DNA of 64,000 nt from positions 1-64,000 of the forward strand of contig JAKFYE010000039.1 in NCBI GenBank assembly GCA_021731045.1, in the 5' to 3' direction. Under the pieces are notes generated by a model. The model worked only from the letters and a program-made list of their open reading frames with translations. It was not told where the DNA came from and did no database searches. The first letter of the stretch is position 1; every line of letters starts with the position of its first letter. Both the position numbers and the translations under genes were made by a program. Of this stretch, positions 43,660 to 52,171 are shown one piece after another. The stretch is from Bdellovibrionales bacterium. GTDB lineage: Bacteria > Bdellovibrionota > Bdellovibrionia > Bdellovibrionales > JAKFYE01.

Positions 43660-44064
43660 ATGAAATATCTAAAACCACTTCTACTTATCTCACTCTTTAC
43701 AGTTGCATGCGCTACTACCAAAAAACCATTAGATACGAATACCCTCATTGAAGCACCAGTTCAATCTCCACCAAAAACTGAGAAAAACGTCGCTACTCCT
43801 AAGAAAGCTGAGGGTAACAACAATAATAAAACCGTTGTTTGCAAGGTAGAGAGCGATACGAGAACCATTACTCATGTTCTTGGCTCAAACGGAACAAAAT
43901 TAGAGGATAATCGAAAATGTCAAATTACATACAAAACGTTCAATAGCGATGACGTAGTAGCGTACGCTCACCATCAAGAAGAGTTTTGCGCAGACGTATT
44001 TGATAAAGTAATTAAGAACCTTCAGAACGGTGGATTTGTTTGCCTCGGAGAGACAAACAAATAA
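43660..44064 (+). CDS. Small lipoprotein with Cys-containing C-terminal domain
   Basis: 134 residues from ATG 43660 (CAGGAG 7 bases upstream; the frame is open to 43624). Signal peptide MKYLKPLLLISLFTVAC with lipobox TVAC. A Lys/Asn/Thr-rich linker (about 20-55) precedes a compact domain with four Cys (VVCKVESD, RKCQITYK, EEFCADVF, FVCLGET), so two disulfides are likely. Convergent with the dapB-like pseudogene, 6 bases apart. Function unknown. Confidence 0.75.
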   Translation: MKYLKPLLLISLFTVACATTKKPLDTNTLIEAPVQSPPKTEKNVATPKKAEGNNNNKTVVCKVESDTRTITHVLGSNGTKLEDNRKCQITYKTFNSDDVVAYAHHQEEFCADVFDKVIKNLQNGGFVCLGETNK

Positions 44065-44070
44065 AAGCTT

Positions 44071-44841
44071 TTAAAAATCTAGTTCTTGTATTTGTTTTTT
44101 GAATTTCTCATGAAAAACTTGTTCCATGGAATATAGACCAGGAGGTTTATCATATAACCACTTACCCGCAAAGGCTGCACCAGTACCAAAAGCCGCTCGA
44201 TTGATGCTTTCATGTGTTAGTCGAATCGTTTGGTAAGGGAGTCCAAAAATGACTTCATGCTTACCGACGATTCCACCTACGCGAATAGAATTTACATGCT
44301 TATTTGGTTCAAGATCTAGCTGGTGTGCCAATCGCAGGGCTGTTCAAGAAACTTCATTTTTATCTCTAAAATGTTCTTCAACAATTTCAACATCCGCGTG
44401 AGGGATTACTTTCTTTAACATCTTTGAGGCAATCATAAGCCAATTAATTCCCAATGTAATGTTAGGCGAATACAAAATTGCAGTCTTTTCGCTAGCAATT
44501 TTTACGGTTCGCAAATCATCTTCAGAATATTTTGAAATAGCCGTTACTATGCGGGTTCCAGCAAGTGCTAAAGTATAGTAAGCTTTAGTCGCGTCAGTTG
44601 AAGAAAAATCAATTATCAAATCAACTGGATTTTTTTGTAAAAACCCGCCGTCCAATTTAGAAAAAGTTATAAAGGGAGCAAAGTTATCATCAAATCCAAG
44701 CGCATGACTGGCGTACATCAAATTTGATTGAACATTTTTTCTACATACCCATTCTAGGGAAAACGACGAGTCTGCAACAATCTCTTTCGCAACGACAGAA
44801 CCAGTGCGACCAAAACCAAATAGGCCAACTCTGATAGACAT
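44071..44841 (-). pseudogene. dapB: DapB-like dihydrodipicolinate reductase interrupted by an in-frame TGA
   Basis: One 257-codon frame from ATG 44841 (GGAGGA upstream) to 44071. N-terminal Rossmann part (RVGLFGFGRTGSVVAKEI, PVDLIIDFSS, AGTRIVTAIS) and the C-terminal part (SIRVGGIVGKHEVIFG, FGTGAAFAGKWLYDKPPGLYSM) are both intact. At 44344-44346 a TGA replaces the Gly of the SGTA motif, giving EVS-stop-TALRLA. The two halves are exactly in frame, so a single GGA to TGA change explains it. TGA is a stop elsewhere here. Either a recent pseudogene or a sequencing error; a second dapB may exist elsewhere. Confidence 0.85.
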
Positions 44842-45302
44842 AGCTATTCCTCCGGCGGAAAGCGACCCTACTTTCCAGTAACTACAGGAGGAACCTGCAC
44901 CCATTTTTAATTTTTCTTAATCAGAGACTAGAAAGAAGATCACAATTTTGCACATCACGACGAGTCAATTTGCACTTGAATTATTCTACAATCGTCGTGT
45001 GTCGTATTAATTTTTCTAATCGCTTTACTCAGCACCAATAAAAAGATTGAGTGTAAGTATATTAGACAGCAAATTTAAATTAACACACGGTTGCATTCGA
45101 TGTTCTTTTCAATTCGTGCCTATGGCCAACACTTAAATATTAAGCTTTTTAAAATCTCAAATTTAAAATGTAGGCTTTACACATTTCGCTCAAACCCATG
45201 CGTTGATGCTGTGGTTTTGTTTCAAAAAACCACACATCTTGCAGTATTTTTAAATTATAAAAAATAACGAACATAAATCCTTTTAAGGCCACAACTCGAT
45301 GT
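44842..45302. other. Intergenic region after the DUF1700-like gene
   Basis: No convincing gene. CACGACGA (44956-44963) and TCGTCGTG (44992-44999) form an inverted repeat upstream of the dapB-like gene. TGTGGTTTT / AAAACCACA (45210-45234) is a hairpin suited to end the gene at 45303. A short frame at 45149-45337 overlaps that gene and has no ribosome site. Confidence 0.45.
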
Positions 45303-46739
45303 CTAATAATTTCCAACAAAAAACGATGGTGTTGCAATAGCTATGAGTTCAGCTCCTATGGCTCGGCGATAAAATGGGATGTGGCGGCCCAATAGATATT
45401 TATAAGTGGTCCAACTCGGCACCGAACTGAAGTTTTTTGGGTCTGAAAATATGGTGCTAATGAAGTTAGTGTCGTCCTTCCAAATTAATTTTGCATAAGG
45501 TAGACGGCACTCTGATCCTCTTTGTTGGACGATATGATTAAGTAACTTTAATTTTTCTTCGAATGCAGATTCAAAGGGAAGGTTTCCAACCATAAATGTC
45601 CTGCCAATGAGAACGCGAACCATTCCTTCGCTAAGAGATGCGCACAGTCCTGCGTGGCTTGAGGAACCATAGAAGACGCTTTTGAGAACGGTTGAATCTG
45701 TGTTCAAATCAAAGAGCCCACTGTATGCAAACGTCGCTCGACGTGCGCGGTCTAAAAACTCACTTTCATAAGCTTGCCACTGCTCGCTATTTATGAGACC
45801 CAAGGTTGCACCTTTCTCGAAGGCTTGGCGCTCACTACGGAGAATCGCAATGGCAATTAGTTCACTACCTAACATTTCTTGAGAAAAAATTAATTTTGCA
45901 AGTTGGCGGACCTCACGTAAAGCGGGAAAAAGATTTTTTTCAGCTAACCCTTTCATCAAACGCAATTTTGCTAGTGTTTGTAGTGCCCCGAGATCAGGAA
46001 CAGGCATCGTGAATATATTAAAGTTAGATCTTCCCGATTTAATCACATCTGAAAGTGGGCCAAAAGCGAATAAATCCCAATGATCGTAGTGATTCAATTC
46101 GTTCATCCATGATAGATCCAAATCATATTTGGTTACGGCCTTTGCATGATCAACCCAGCTTTTGCTCCAAGACCCATTTAATTTAGCCCGCAAATCAGGT
46201 GGCGGGATAATCTCTGGCCAACGATTCATTAAAATCGAGAGAGGAGAACTCTCGTCGTAACTCCACTGAATTTTTGAGTTTAGCAACTCGCCAGCATCAT
46301 GTTTCTTACCGGGAAGTGCAAAAAAATTATCACTGGAAATTAAATTTTGATCATTTAAAAACAAATCAATTTTAGCAGTTATTTGCTTTTGATAGTCTTG
46401 TGATTTTTTTTGCGATCTTAAAAATATTAATTCCGAATAAAGTAGACCACTAAAGATCGAAAAGAAAATCAACGAAAGGACAATAGCAATCGGTTGCATA
46501 TACCATGGACGATGAACTTTGTTAAACTGCAACCCTATTTCTACGGGATTTCCCAGTTTAAGTATCGCGAGTTCAATGGCATCATCAAGCGACAGTCCGT
46601 TTGAAGTTTTATCCTCTACGAAGTCCTCGAGATGGCCAAAAAGCTCGCAGCGAATTTGAGTGCGCTTCTGTTGATTACGAACTTTTTGGCAAACAGCATC
46701 TAAAAATTCCTGAATTTTTTTATTTTGTTCTAACTTCAT
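45303..46739 (-). CDS. Membrane protein with permease-prefix/DUF1700-like N-terminus
   Basis: 478 residues. N-terminal cytoplasmic helical domain (about 1-75; IRCELFGHLEDFVEDKTSNG, LDDAIELAILKLGNPVEIG in part) resembles the permease-prefix and DUF1700 type that pairs with PadR regulators. One membrane helix (about 85-105) follows, then a 370-residue extracytoplasmic region with no recognised fold. Its start overlaps the PadR stop by 4 bases. Such PadR partners often sense or buffer membrane stress, which is inference here. Confidence 0.75.
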   Translation of the reverse strand: MKLEQNKKIQEFLDAVCQKVRNQQKRTQIRCELFGHLEDFVEDKTSNGLSLDDAIELAILKLGNPVEIGLQFNKVHRPWYMQPIAIVLSLIFFSIFSGLLYSELIFLRSQKKSQDYQKQITAKIDLFLNDQNLISSDNFFALPGKKHDAGELLNSKIQWSYDESSPLSILMNRWPEIIPPPDLRAKLNGSWSKSWVDHAKAVTKYDLDLSWMNELNHYDHWDLFAFGPLSDVIKSGRSNFNIFTMPVPDLGALQTLAKLRLMKGLAEKNLFPALREVRQLAKLIFSQEMLGSELIAIAILRSERQAFEKGATLGLINSEQWQAYESEFLDRARRATFAYSGLFDLNTDSTVLKSVFYGSSSHAGLCASLSEGMVRVLIGRTFMVGNLPFESAFEEKLKLLNHIVQQRGSECRLPYAKLIWKDDTNFISTIFSDPKNFSSVPSWTTYKYLLGRHIPFYRRAIGAELIAIATPSFFVGNY

Positions 46740-47089
46740 TTTGAAATACCCAATGAGAATTTCGCAGAGGATAAAACTTGATCAATTAGAGATCTGAAAT
46801 CATGCCATTCTTGGGTTCGTTCTTTAAGTAAGGCTTTACCCGCTTTTGTGAGCCGATAATATTTGCGGCGTCTAGTATCCGCTTTTTCTTCCCAATAGGA
46901 TTCCACCGCGCCTTCTTTTTCTAAAGAATGAAGAATAGGATACAAAGTTCCCTCTTTAAGTGAGAGCGCGCCGCCGGATGTACGTTCAATTTCTTTGATG
47001 AGTTCGTATCCGTAAGCGCTTTTACGATTTAAAACCGTCAATGCGAGAGTCGCGACACTTCCTTTAAGTAATTCTTTGTTCACTTTCAT
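46736..47089 (-). CDS. PadR family transcriptional regulator
   Basis: 117 residues from ATG 47089 (GGAGGG 5 bases upstream). PadR winged-helix signature YGYELIKEIERTSGGALSLK, EGTLYPILHSLEKEGAV, and RRRKYYRLTKAG, which is textbook. The inverted repeat at 47104-47133 directly upstream is the likely operator, so autoregulation is expected. Co-transcribed with the membrane protein at 45303. Confidence 0.94.
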   Translation of the reverse strand: MKVNKELLKGSVATLALTVLNRKSAYGYELIKEIERTSGGALSLKEGTLYPILHSLEKEGAVESYWEEKADTRRRKYYRLTKAGKALLKERTQEWHDFRSLIDQVLSSAKFSLGISK

Positions 47090-47103
47090 TGAACCCTCCA
47101 AGG

Positions 47104-47133
47104 CCTAGGATACCTATATATCGGACTCCTAGG
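47104..47133. promoter_or_regulatory. Probable PadR operator
   Basis: CCTAGGA, 16 bases, TCCTAGG, with an overlapping TACCTA/TAGGTA pair. The centre contains TATATA on the minus strand, a plausible -10. Located 15 bases before the padR start. Confidence 0.6.
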
Positions 47134-47224
47134 TATAAGCTTTAGCAGACCTAGACTATTTTTATTTTAGAAGACTGGTGAATTTTGCCCCACCGAATAT
47201 AAGGTTCTACTGCTTGAACTCTTC

Positions 47225-47833
47225 TTAAGAAAATTTTTGCTTCCAGAGATTTGGAACTTTGGTACAAATAGCATCCGCGAGTAAATAAAGGTTTTGAAAT
47301 TTAGAAATAGTATCTGTTGGTTGCCCGTGAAGCTCTGGCGAAACTAAACATATTTTAAAGTCAGACTTTAACGGCGCGAATTCGTCTGCGTTCAAAGGAA
47401 TCCCGTTAAAACAATCAATCCAGAGCCACTCGATCTTATTTTTAAAAGTAGTCGCCATAACTGCCGGCTCATAAGCCGAAATACGTAAGGCAAATTTATT
47501 ATTATTTTGTATCACCGCGTGCTTAACTAATGTCGGTAACGCAGTATCCAGAAAAAAATAATTCGAAATTCCCCGCTGTTTTAAAATATCTTCGGCCGCT
47601 GATTCTAATCCATCCTCTTTTGTATTTAAAATAATCGGCCCAGAAATTTTACGTGCTTTGAAAGCGTCAGCCCAATCTGAAAACGAATCGCCAAGAGTCC
47701 ACGCATCGTGTGAAAGATGAAGGCTGCTCTTTACATTAACGTTCGAACGCAAATCAATCTCGACCCCATTTTGCGTTTCGACATTCGCTAATTCTGAAAT
47801 TTTATTTATACGGTGCTGAATATAGAGCGGCAC
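47225..47833 (-). CDS. GDPD-like (glycerophosphodiester phosphodiesterase fold) protein
   Basis: 202 residues, no signal peptide. The N-terminus has GDPD-type spacing: YIQHRIN (HR), GVEIDLR (ExD) and LSHDAW (HD). GPIILNTKEDGLE and YFFLDTALPTLVKH also fit the TIM-barrel. The full set of GDPD metal ligands is not certain, so activity is open. Last gene of the glycan cluster, starting one base after the fusion gene's stop. A phosphodiester cleavage or transfer role in the same pathway is inference. Confidence 0.7.
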   Translation of the reverse strand: MPLYIQHRINKISELANVETQNGVEIDLRSNVNVKSSLHLSHDAWTLGDSFSDWADAFKARKISGPIILNTKEDGLESAAEDILKQRGISNYFFLDTALPTLVKHAVIQNNNKFALRISAYEPAVMATTFKNKIEWLWIDCFNGIPLNADEFAPLKSDFKICLVSPELHGQPTDTISKFQNLYLLADAICTKVPNLWKQKFS

Positions 47834-49860
47834 TAAACACTCCTCGTCTCTGACATTTGCGACTGCAGCAGAGCCACCGTCACCAATTGCGTTACGCCAT
47901 CAAACCCACCCCGCCATTTTGGAGGGTACCAGGCCCGCGTGATATGACGTAAATTTGGAAATAGTCGATTGGCGATGTCTTCAACCGTTTCTTTTGTCGG
48001 GCCGGTTCGTATTTCTACAATCATACGATCTATTCCCACATCGACTTGATTATGCAAAATTGAGCATTGCGTGGTTTCACTTAATGCCGAAACTAAATCA
48101 AAAACAGGGGCATCGTTCCACAATACGTAACGCATAATGAGTTCAGATGTTTTTCCGCTCAACACCTCTTCGCGCGAACTTTCTTTCACGGGAAGATACT
48201 CAATAATCCAATCGGCAAATTGTCTTTGTGGTCCAATATGCGTCATCGCATCGTCTTGTCGACGCTCCCAACTGGTGAGGACTTTCTCTGGCGAGTGTCC
48301 ACGACTTTCTACATCACGCGCCAACTTCCATCCCAAACGAACCATATCATTAGGCGCTAAGAAAATTTTAAGGTCTAAACGAGATCTCATATCTCGCAAA
48401 TAAAAAGTATGAAGCCCTTGAAGAATGACAGTTTTGTGCGGTTTGATTTCTCTAGGTGCTGAGAATGTCCCGATATCGTGATCATATTGCGCTTGCTTGA
48501 CTGCCAACCCACGTACCAATTGAGATGTATGTGAGGACATTTCCGGAAGATGATTCGCTCGTGGATCAAGATGTGTAAGACGCTCCCACTGTTCGTGATT
48601 GCGCTCCCATTTATGATAGTCATCCCCTTCAAGAGAAATCGTATTATTCGGACTAAAAATATCAATGAGAAGCTCGCTGAGATAATTTTTGCCAGAAGCG
48701 GAATCGCCCGCAATCCCAATAAGCTGAGGACGTGCTCGGCCGCGCAAAACAGCTTCATGCCGAATCACGAGCGTCCACATCCCGGTTAGAATTCCTAAAG
48801 TCGAGGCTTGAAGAACCGTAAAAAAGAATCCTTTGACGATTGTGGGTTCAAACATCTCCCCACCTAAAAAATAAATTAAATAAAATACAACGAAGCTTGC
48901 AAACAAACCCTTATGTAAATTTTGGTGAACAGCAAAGAGCACGCTAAAAAAAGGTACTACCCAAATATACCAACCGGCGGCCGATGAAGTCGCAATCAAC
49001 AACGTACCGAGTATTAATCCACTACCAAAAAACAATCCCCGCTCAGTCACTCTTGTCGAAATACAAAGGCGACCCAAAACTCCTAATACTAGCAACACCC
49101 CTAAGTAAACAGTCTGATCGTTTCCGAGATTGAGTTGCGCACCAAAAAGTCTCAAGGCCTCCGGAGATGAGGTGCTCGCATAGAAAAACTTGTGAGCCAA
49201 CAGAAGCGGTAAAAAACCAATAACTGTTATTCCTGCCCAGATAGAAATAAACAGTGTCATTTTTTTTATAGCTTCTCGCGCAAAGAGTCCGTTCCAGAGA
49301 TAAACCAAAAAGAACGGCAACAAGATCACCACGTGAAACTTACTCAGAGTTGCTAGCGCCAGTAAAACCGCCGACCAAGTCACCCTTTTTTGCCCTAAAA
49401 GTAAAACGGCCGCTAAAGAAAATATAGTGGAAACCAAATCGAGTTGCCCATGCACGTAAGAAACGTAAATGACGATGGGGTTTAGCCAGTAAAACAATAT
49501 AATTTGTGTCTTTCGGGCTTTCGCCACATGGCTTAATAAAACAAGTGCTAAAAAATCGATGGCTAGCAACGGCAGTTTCATTAAAAACAAACTTAATCCG
49601 GTTGAACCTAAAGAAGCCGACCCAAATAGAAAAAATCCAATTTGTTTTGGTATATACAAAAGCAAAAATAAAACAGATCCATACGGAAAAAAATGTGGTG
49701 GGTTGACTTCCCATGGATTCACAAATGGTCCCGAGACGGTGGAATCAACAAAAGGTATGAAAAGTTCAGACATGTAGTGAGAATCAAAAAGCGGCATCAT
49801 CACCAAACGAATAACTAAACCTAACCAGAAAATTTTGGATTTAAAAAATTCTTGTATCAA
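47833..49860 (-). CDS. Fusion of GT-C membrane glycosyltransferase and uridine-kinase-like domain
   Basis: 675 residues. Residues 1-365 hold about 9-10 membrane segments in the style of GT-C polyprenyl-phosphate-sugar transferases (FYWLNPIVIYVSYVHGQLD, LATLSKFHVVILLPFFLV). Residues about 378-600 are a P-loop kinase of the uridine kinase/phosphoribulokinase type: GIAGDSASGKNYLSELL (Lys391, Asn392 where Ser or Thr is usual), EGDDYHKW, LQGLHTF, RLGWKLARDVESRG. The last 75 residues are unassigned. Overlaps the GT2 gene by 4 bases. The fusion implies coupling of a phosphorylation step to lipid-linked sugar transfer. Confidence 0.85.
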   Translation of the reverse strand: MIQEFFKSKIFWLGLVIRLVMMPLFDSHYMSELFIPFVDSTVSGPFVNPWEVNPPHFFPYGSVLFLLLYIPKQIGFFLFGSASLGSTGLSLFLMKLPLLAIDFLALVLLSHVAKARKTQIILFYWLNPIVIYVSYVHGQLDLVSTIFSLAAVLLLGQKRVTWSAVLLALATLSKFHVVILLPFFLVYLWNGLFAREAIKKMTLFISIWAGITVIGFLPLLLAHKFFYASTSSPEALRLFGAQLNLGNDQTVYLGVLLVLGVLGRLCISTRVTERGLFFGSGLILGTLLIATSSAAGWYIWVVPFFSVLFAVHQNLHKGLFASFVVFYLIYFLGGEMFEPTIVKGFFFTVLQASTLGILTGMWTLVIRHEAVLRGRARPQLIGIAGDSASGKNYLSELLIDIFSPNNTISLEGDDYHKWERNHEQWERLTHLDPRANHLPEMSSHTSQLVRGLAVKQAQYDHDIGTFSAPREIKPHKTVILQGLHTFYLRDMRSRLDLKIFLAPNDMVRLGWKLARDVESRGHSPEKVLTSWERRQDDAMTHIGPQRQFADWIIEYLPVKESSREEVLSGKTSELIMRYVLWNDAPVFDLVSALSETTQCSILHNQVDVGIDRMIVEIRTGPTKETVEDIANRLFPNLRHITRAWYPPKWRGGFDGVTQLVTVALLQSQMSETRSV

Positions 49861-50585
49861 GATAACCGACCTTCGGTTTGCGAGAGTGTGCGCATATATT
49901 TAAGCATTCCCCAAATCGTTTTATAGCGCCCAATAAACGTCGAAGCCCAACGAGAAACGCCATGCACTCGAGGTGGAAACAACACATCGATCGTTTTGGT
50001 TTGATAACCCGCACGAGCTGCGACGTAAAGAACGTACAGATCAAACGCGAACGTTTTGGGTGGATTTTTTATTTCTTTTAGAAGCTCTTTAGGAAACACT
50101 TTGGGTTGCGCGTTGACTTCGTACACCTTCAAACCCAAAAAAAGACGTGCGAAGAATTCAAAAACGCGACTCACACACACGTCTTTCCAATTGCGGCCAA
50201 ACCGTACGCCCTTGACTAAAGTTTTAGGATCAGACGATTTCAGTACATCGAGCGCTTTAAACGCATCTTTAGGATCACATTGTTGATCGGCATGCGACCA
50301 CGCAACATATTTTGCTGTTGCGGTTTTAAGACCTGTTGAAAGACCAAACCCATAACCTTGATTGACTTCAACATGGACAGAACGAAACCAAGATCCTAAT
50401 TCTGACGTCTTCAGTTTTTGAAATACGGATTGGCTATGGTCGCGGCTTCCGTTATCTACAAGTACTAATTGAAATCGTGTCGAGTCATATCCTGCGGACT
50501 CTGCAGCCGCACATGCACGCTTTAAAAGAGCTTCGATGGAATCACCCTCGTTGTAACATGGTAGAACCAATTCAAATTCTAACAT
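49857..50585 (-). CDS. GT2 family glycosyltransferase (DPM synthase-like)
   Basis: 242 residues from ATG 50585 (AGGAGAG upstream). GT-A fold with LVLPCYNEGDSIE, LVLVDNGSRDHS and VAWSHADQQCDP (DxQ/DxD region). The C-terminal part (EVNAQPKVFPKELL, FDLYVLYVAARAG) fits dolichol-phosphate-mannose-synthase-like enzymes, which load sugars onto polyprenyl phosphate. It could supply the donor for the adjacent GT-C domain. Overlaps both neighbours. Confidence 0.9.
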   Translation of the reverse strand: MLEFELVLPCYNEGDSIEALLKRACAAAESAGYDSTRFQLVLVDNGSRDHSQSVFQKLKTSELGSWFRSVHVEVNQGYGFGLSTGLKTATAKYVAWSHADQQCDPKDAFKALDVLKSSDPKTLVKGVRFGRNWKDVCVSRVFEFFARLFLGLKVYEVNAQPKVFPKELLKEIKNPPKTFAFDLYVLYVAARAGYQTKTIDVLFPPRVHGVSRWASTFIGRYKTIWGMLKYMRTLSQTEGRLS

Positions 50586-52171
50586 GAGCTCTCCTGAACT
50601 CCAGGAAAGCGTGGTCGTGCTTCTATGGTTCGACAACAAAAAATCTCTTCCCAGTAAAGCGCCTCGGCTAAAGAGTCGGGATCGCCCCAGCCTATGTATC
50701 CGTCCAAAGGAATCATTCTCACATTCAAACTCTGTTGCATGAGAACTTCAAAAACTGAATCTAAATAGAGTTCACCATTTATGCGGATATCTTTTTTTTG
50801 CAGGTCTTCAATACCCGAGCGCAATATGTCTGCAGTTCGAAACCAAAACGTTCCGACTAAAACATGATCTTGATCCGGAGTTTCTGAAACTGGTTTTTTT
50901 ACAGAGACAGACTTCACCTTAGGGAATTTTTCGCTTTCATTTTGAGGCACAACATAGGCATATGCCTGAGGACGCTCTTGAGCTCCAGGATACCCTTTCA
51001 TTGTAAAAATAGCCGCATCACAATTCGGCTGAGAGCGAAACGCTTTCCATGCTTGAGGATTTAATACAATTCCATGATCGCAAGAACTCACGACCACATC
51101 TTGATTCGCCGTGAGCGCAGAAACTCCAGCCATTGTCGACAACGCCTGGCCCGAAGGCGTTGTTTCTAACGATATTGTTTTTGTTTTTTCATTCTTTAAA
51201 AGACGCGAAGAAAATGAGTTTAGCGCAACAAGAACCGTTGTTTTTGCTCGAGGCAAAGTCTCTAGAGCACGAATGTACATAGGCTTTGTTCCGACAGGAA
51301 TGAGCGGCTTAGGATTATCTGTGATCGACGTAAAGCGCGATCCCAATCCGGCCATTGGCATTAAGACTTGATCTATTTCAAGCTTGTAGCCTGCATTGCG
51401 ATTATAAGCTGAAAATGTTTTTTCCCAATATTCAAAACGCTTTAAATCTTGCGGTGTTCCCCATTGAAAAAAACCAGGGATTTCAAAAACACGCACGTGC
51501 GCGTGAGGATTAAACTTTAAGAGCGCTTCGACGGTCAGACTCGTATAGTATTCACCATTCAAACTTAAATTATTTTGGGTTTGAAATTGTAAAGCATCAT
51601 GAAGAATTTGAGCGGTTCGAAAATAATAGCCACCACTTGAAGCGTATTCATTCTCGCGCGTCTCCGTGAAACTTCCTTTTTCGCGCACTTCAACAACCCG
51701 CTCGCCATCCATGCGACAGTACGCATACGTTACCGGATTTAAATAATGTGCATGAAAACCGCGATAACACACAACGCACGCATCACACTGGCTTTGATTT
51801 ATAAAACGTACGAACTGCGCAGAATCCCAAACCATTCCGTAATCACAATAAGAAACAAAAACTTTTTCATTTTTAGGAATAGTCTCAAGGCCTTTTTCGA
51901 TAGCGCGGCCTGGTCCGAGTGCATGAGGTTCAACGTAAGAAATTGTGGATGTTGGTCGAAGTGATTTTAATAAAGTCGGAAGCTCCGTCTGCCGATGATT
52001 TTCTGCGAGCACAAAATGACATACCCAATCGAGAGGATAGTTTTCAAGCGTACGCATAATCATTGGTATGTCATTGACAGGAACTAAGGGCTTCGGCTGC
52101 GTATACCCGGCCTTATGATAGCGTACCCCTTGCCCTGACATCGGAATGAGTAAATGAATTTTATCGCTCAT
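50579..52171 (-). CDS. Tandem double nucleotidyltransferase
   Basis: 530 residues with two NTP-transferase domains in one chain. Domain 1 (about 1-245): LIPMSGQGVRYHKAG, QPKPLVPV. Domain 2 (about 260-520): LMPMAGLGSRFTSI, PKPLIPVG. Both keep the GxGxR and PKPL pyrophosphorylase motifs, and both share later motifs (VSYCDYGMV and VSSCDHGIV; NGEYYTSL and NGELYLDS; GTPQDL and GDPDSL). It may activate one or two phosphorylated sugars or polyols. An internal duplication; such fusions are unusual. Confidence 0.88.
   Translation of the reverse strand: MSDKIHLLIPMSGQGVRYHKAGYTQPKPLVPVNDIPMIMRTLENYPLDWVCHFVLAENHRQTELPTLLKSLRPTSTISYVEPHALGPGRAIEKGLETIPKNEKVFVSYCDYGMVWDSAQFVRFINQSQCDACVVCYRGFHAHYLNPVTYAYCRMDGERVVEVREKGSFTETRENEYASSGGYYFRTAQILHDALQFQTQNNLSLNGEYYTSLTVEALLKFNPHAHVRVFEIPGFFQWGTPQDLKRFEYWEKTFSAYNRNAGYKLEIDQVLMPMAGLGSRFTSITDNPKPLIPVGTKPMYIRALETLPRAKTTVLVALNSFSSRLLKNEKTKTISLETTPSGQALSTMAGVSALTANQDVVVSSCDHGIVLNPQAWKAFRSQPNCDAAIFTMKGYPGAQERPQAYAYVVPQNESEKFPKVKSVSVKKPVSETPDQDHVLVGTFWFRTADILRSGIEDLQKKDIRINGELYLDSVFEVLMQQSLNVRMIPLDGYIGWGDPDSLAEALYWEEIFCCRTIEARPRFPGVQESSC

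Noticed and set aside
44344-44346. TGA as a recoded Gly or selenocysteine codon in the dapB-like gene
   Set aside because: TGA is used as a normal stop in several genes of the window, no SECIS-like element was noticed and the residue is a Gly in the family; a plain nonsense change or sequence error is simpler.
45149-45337. 62-codon minus-strand frame overlapping the end of the DUF1700-like gene
   Set aside because: Overlaps the real gene by 35 bases, lacks a ribosome site, and crosses a hairpin suited to termination.
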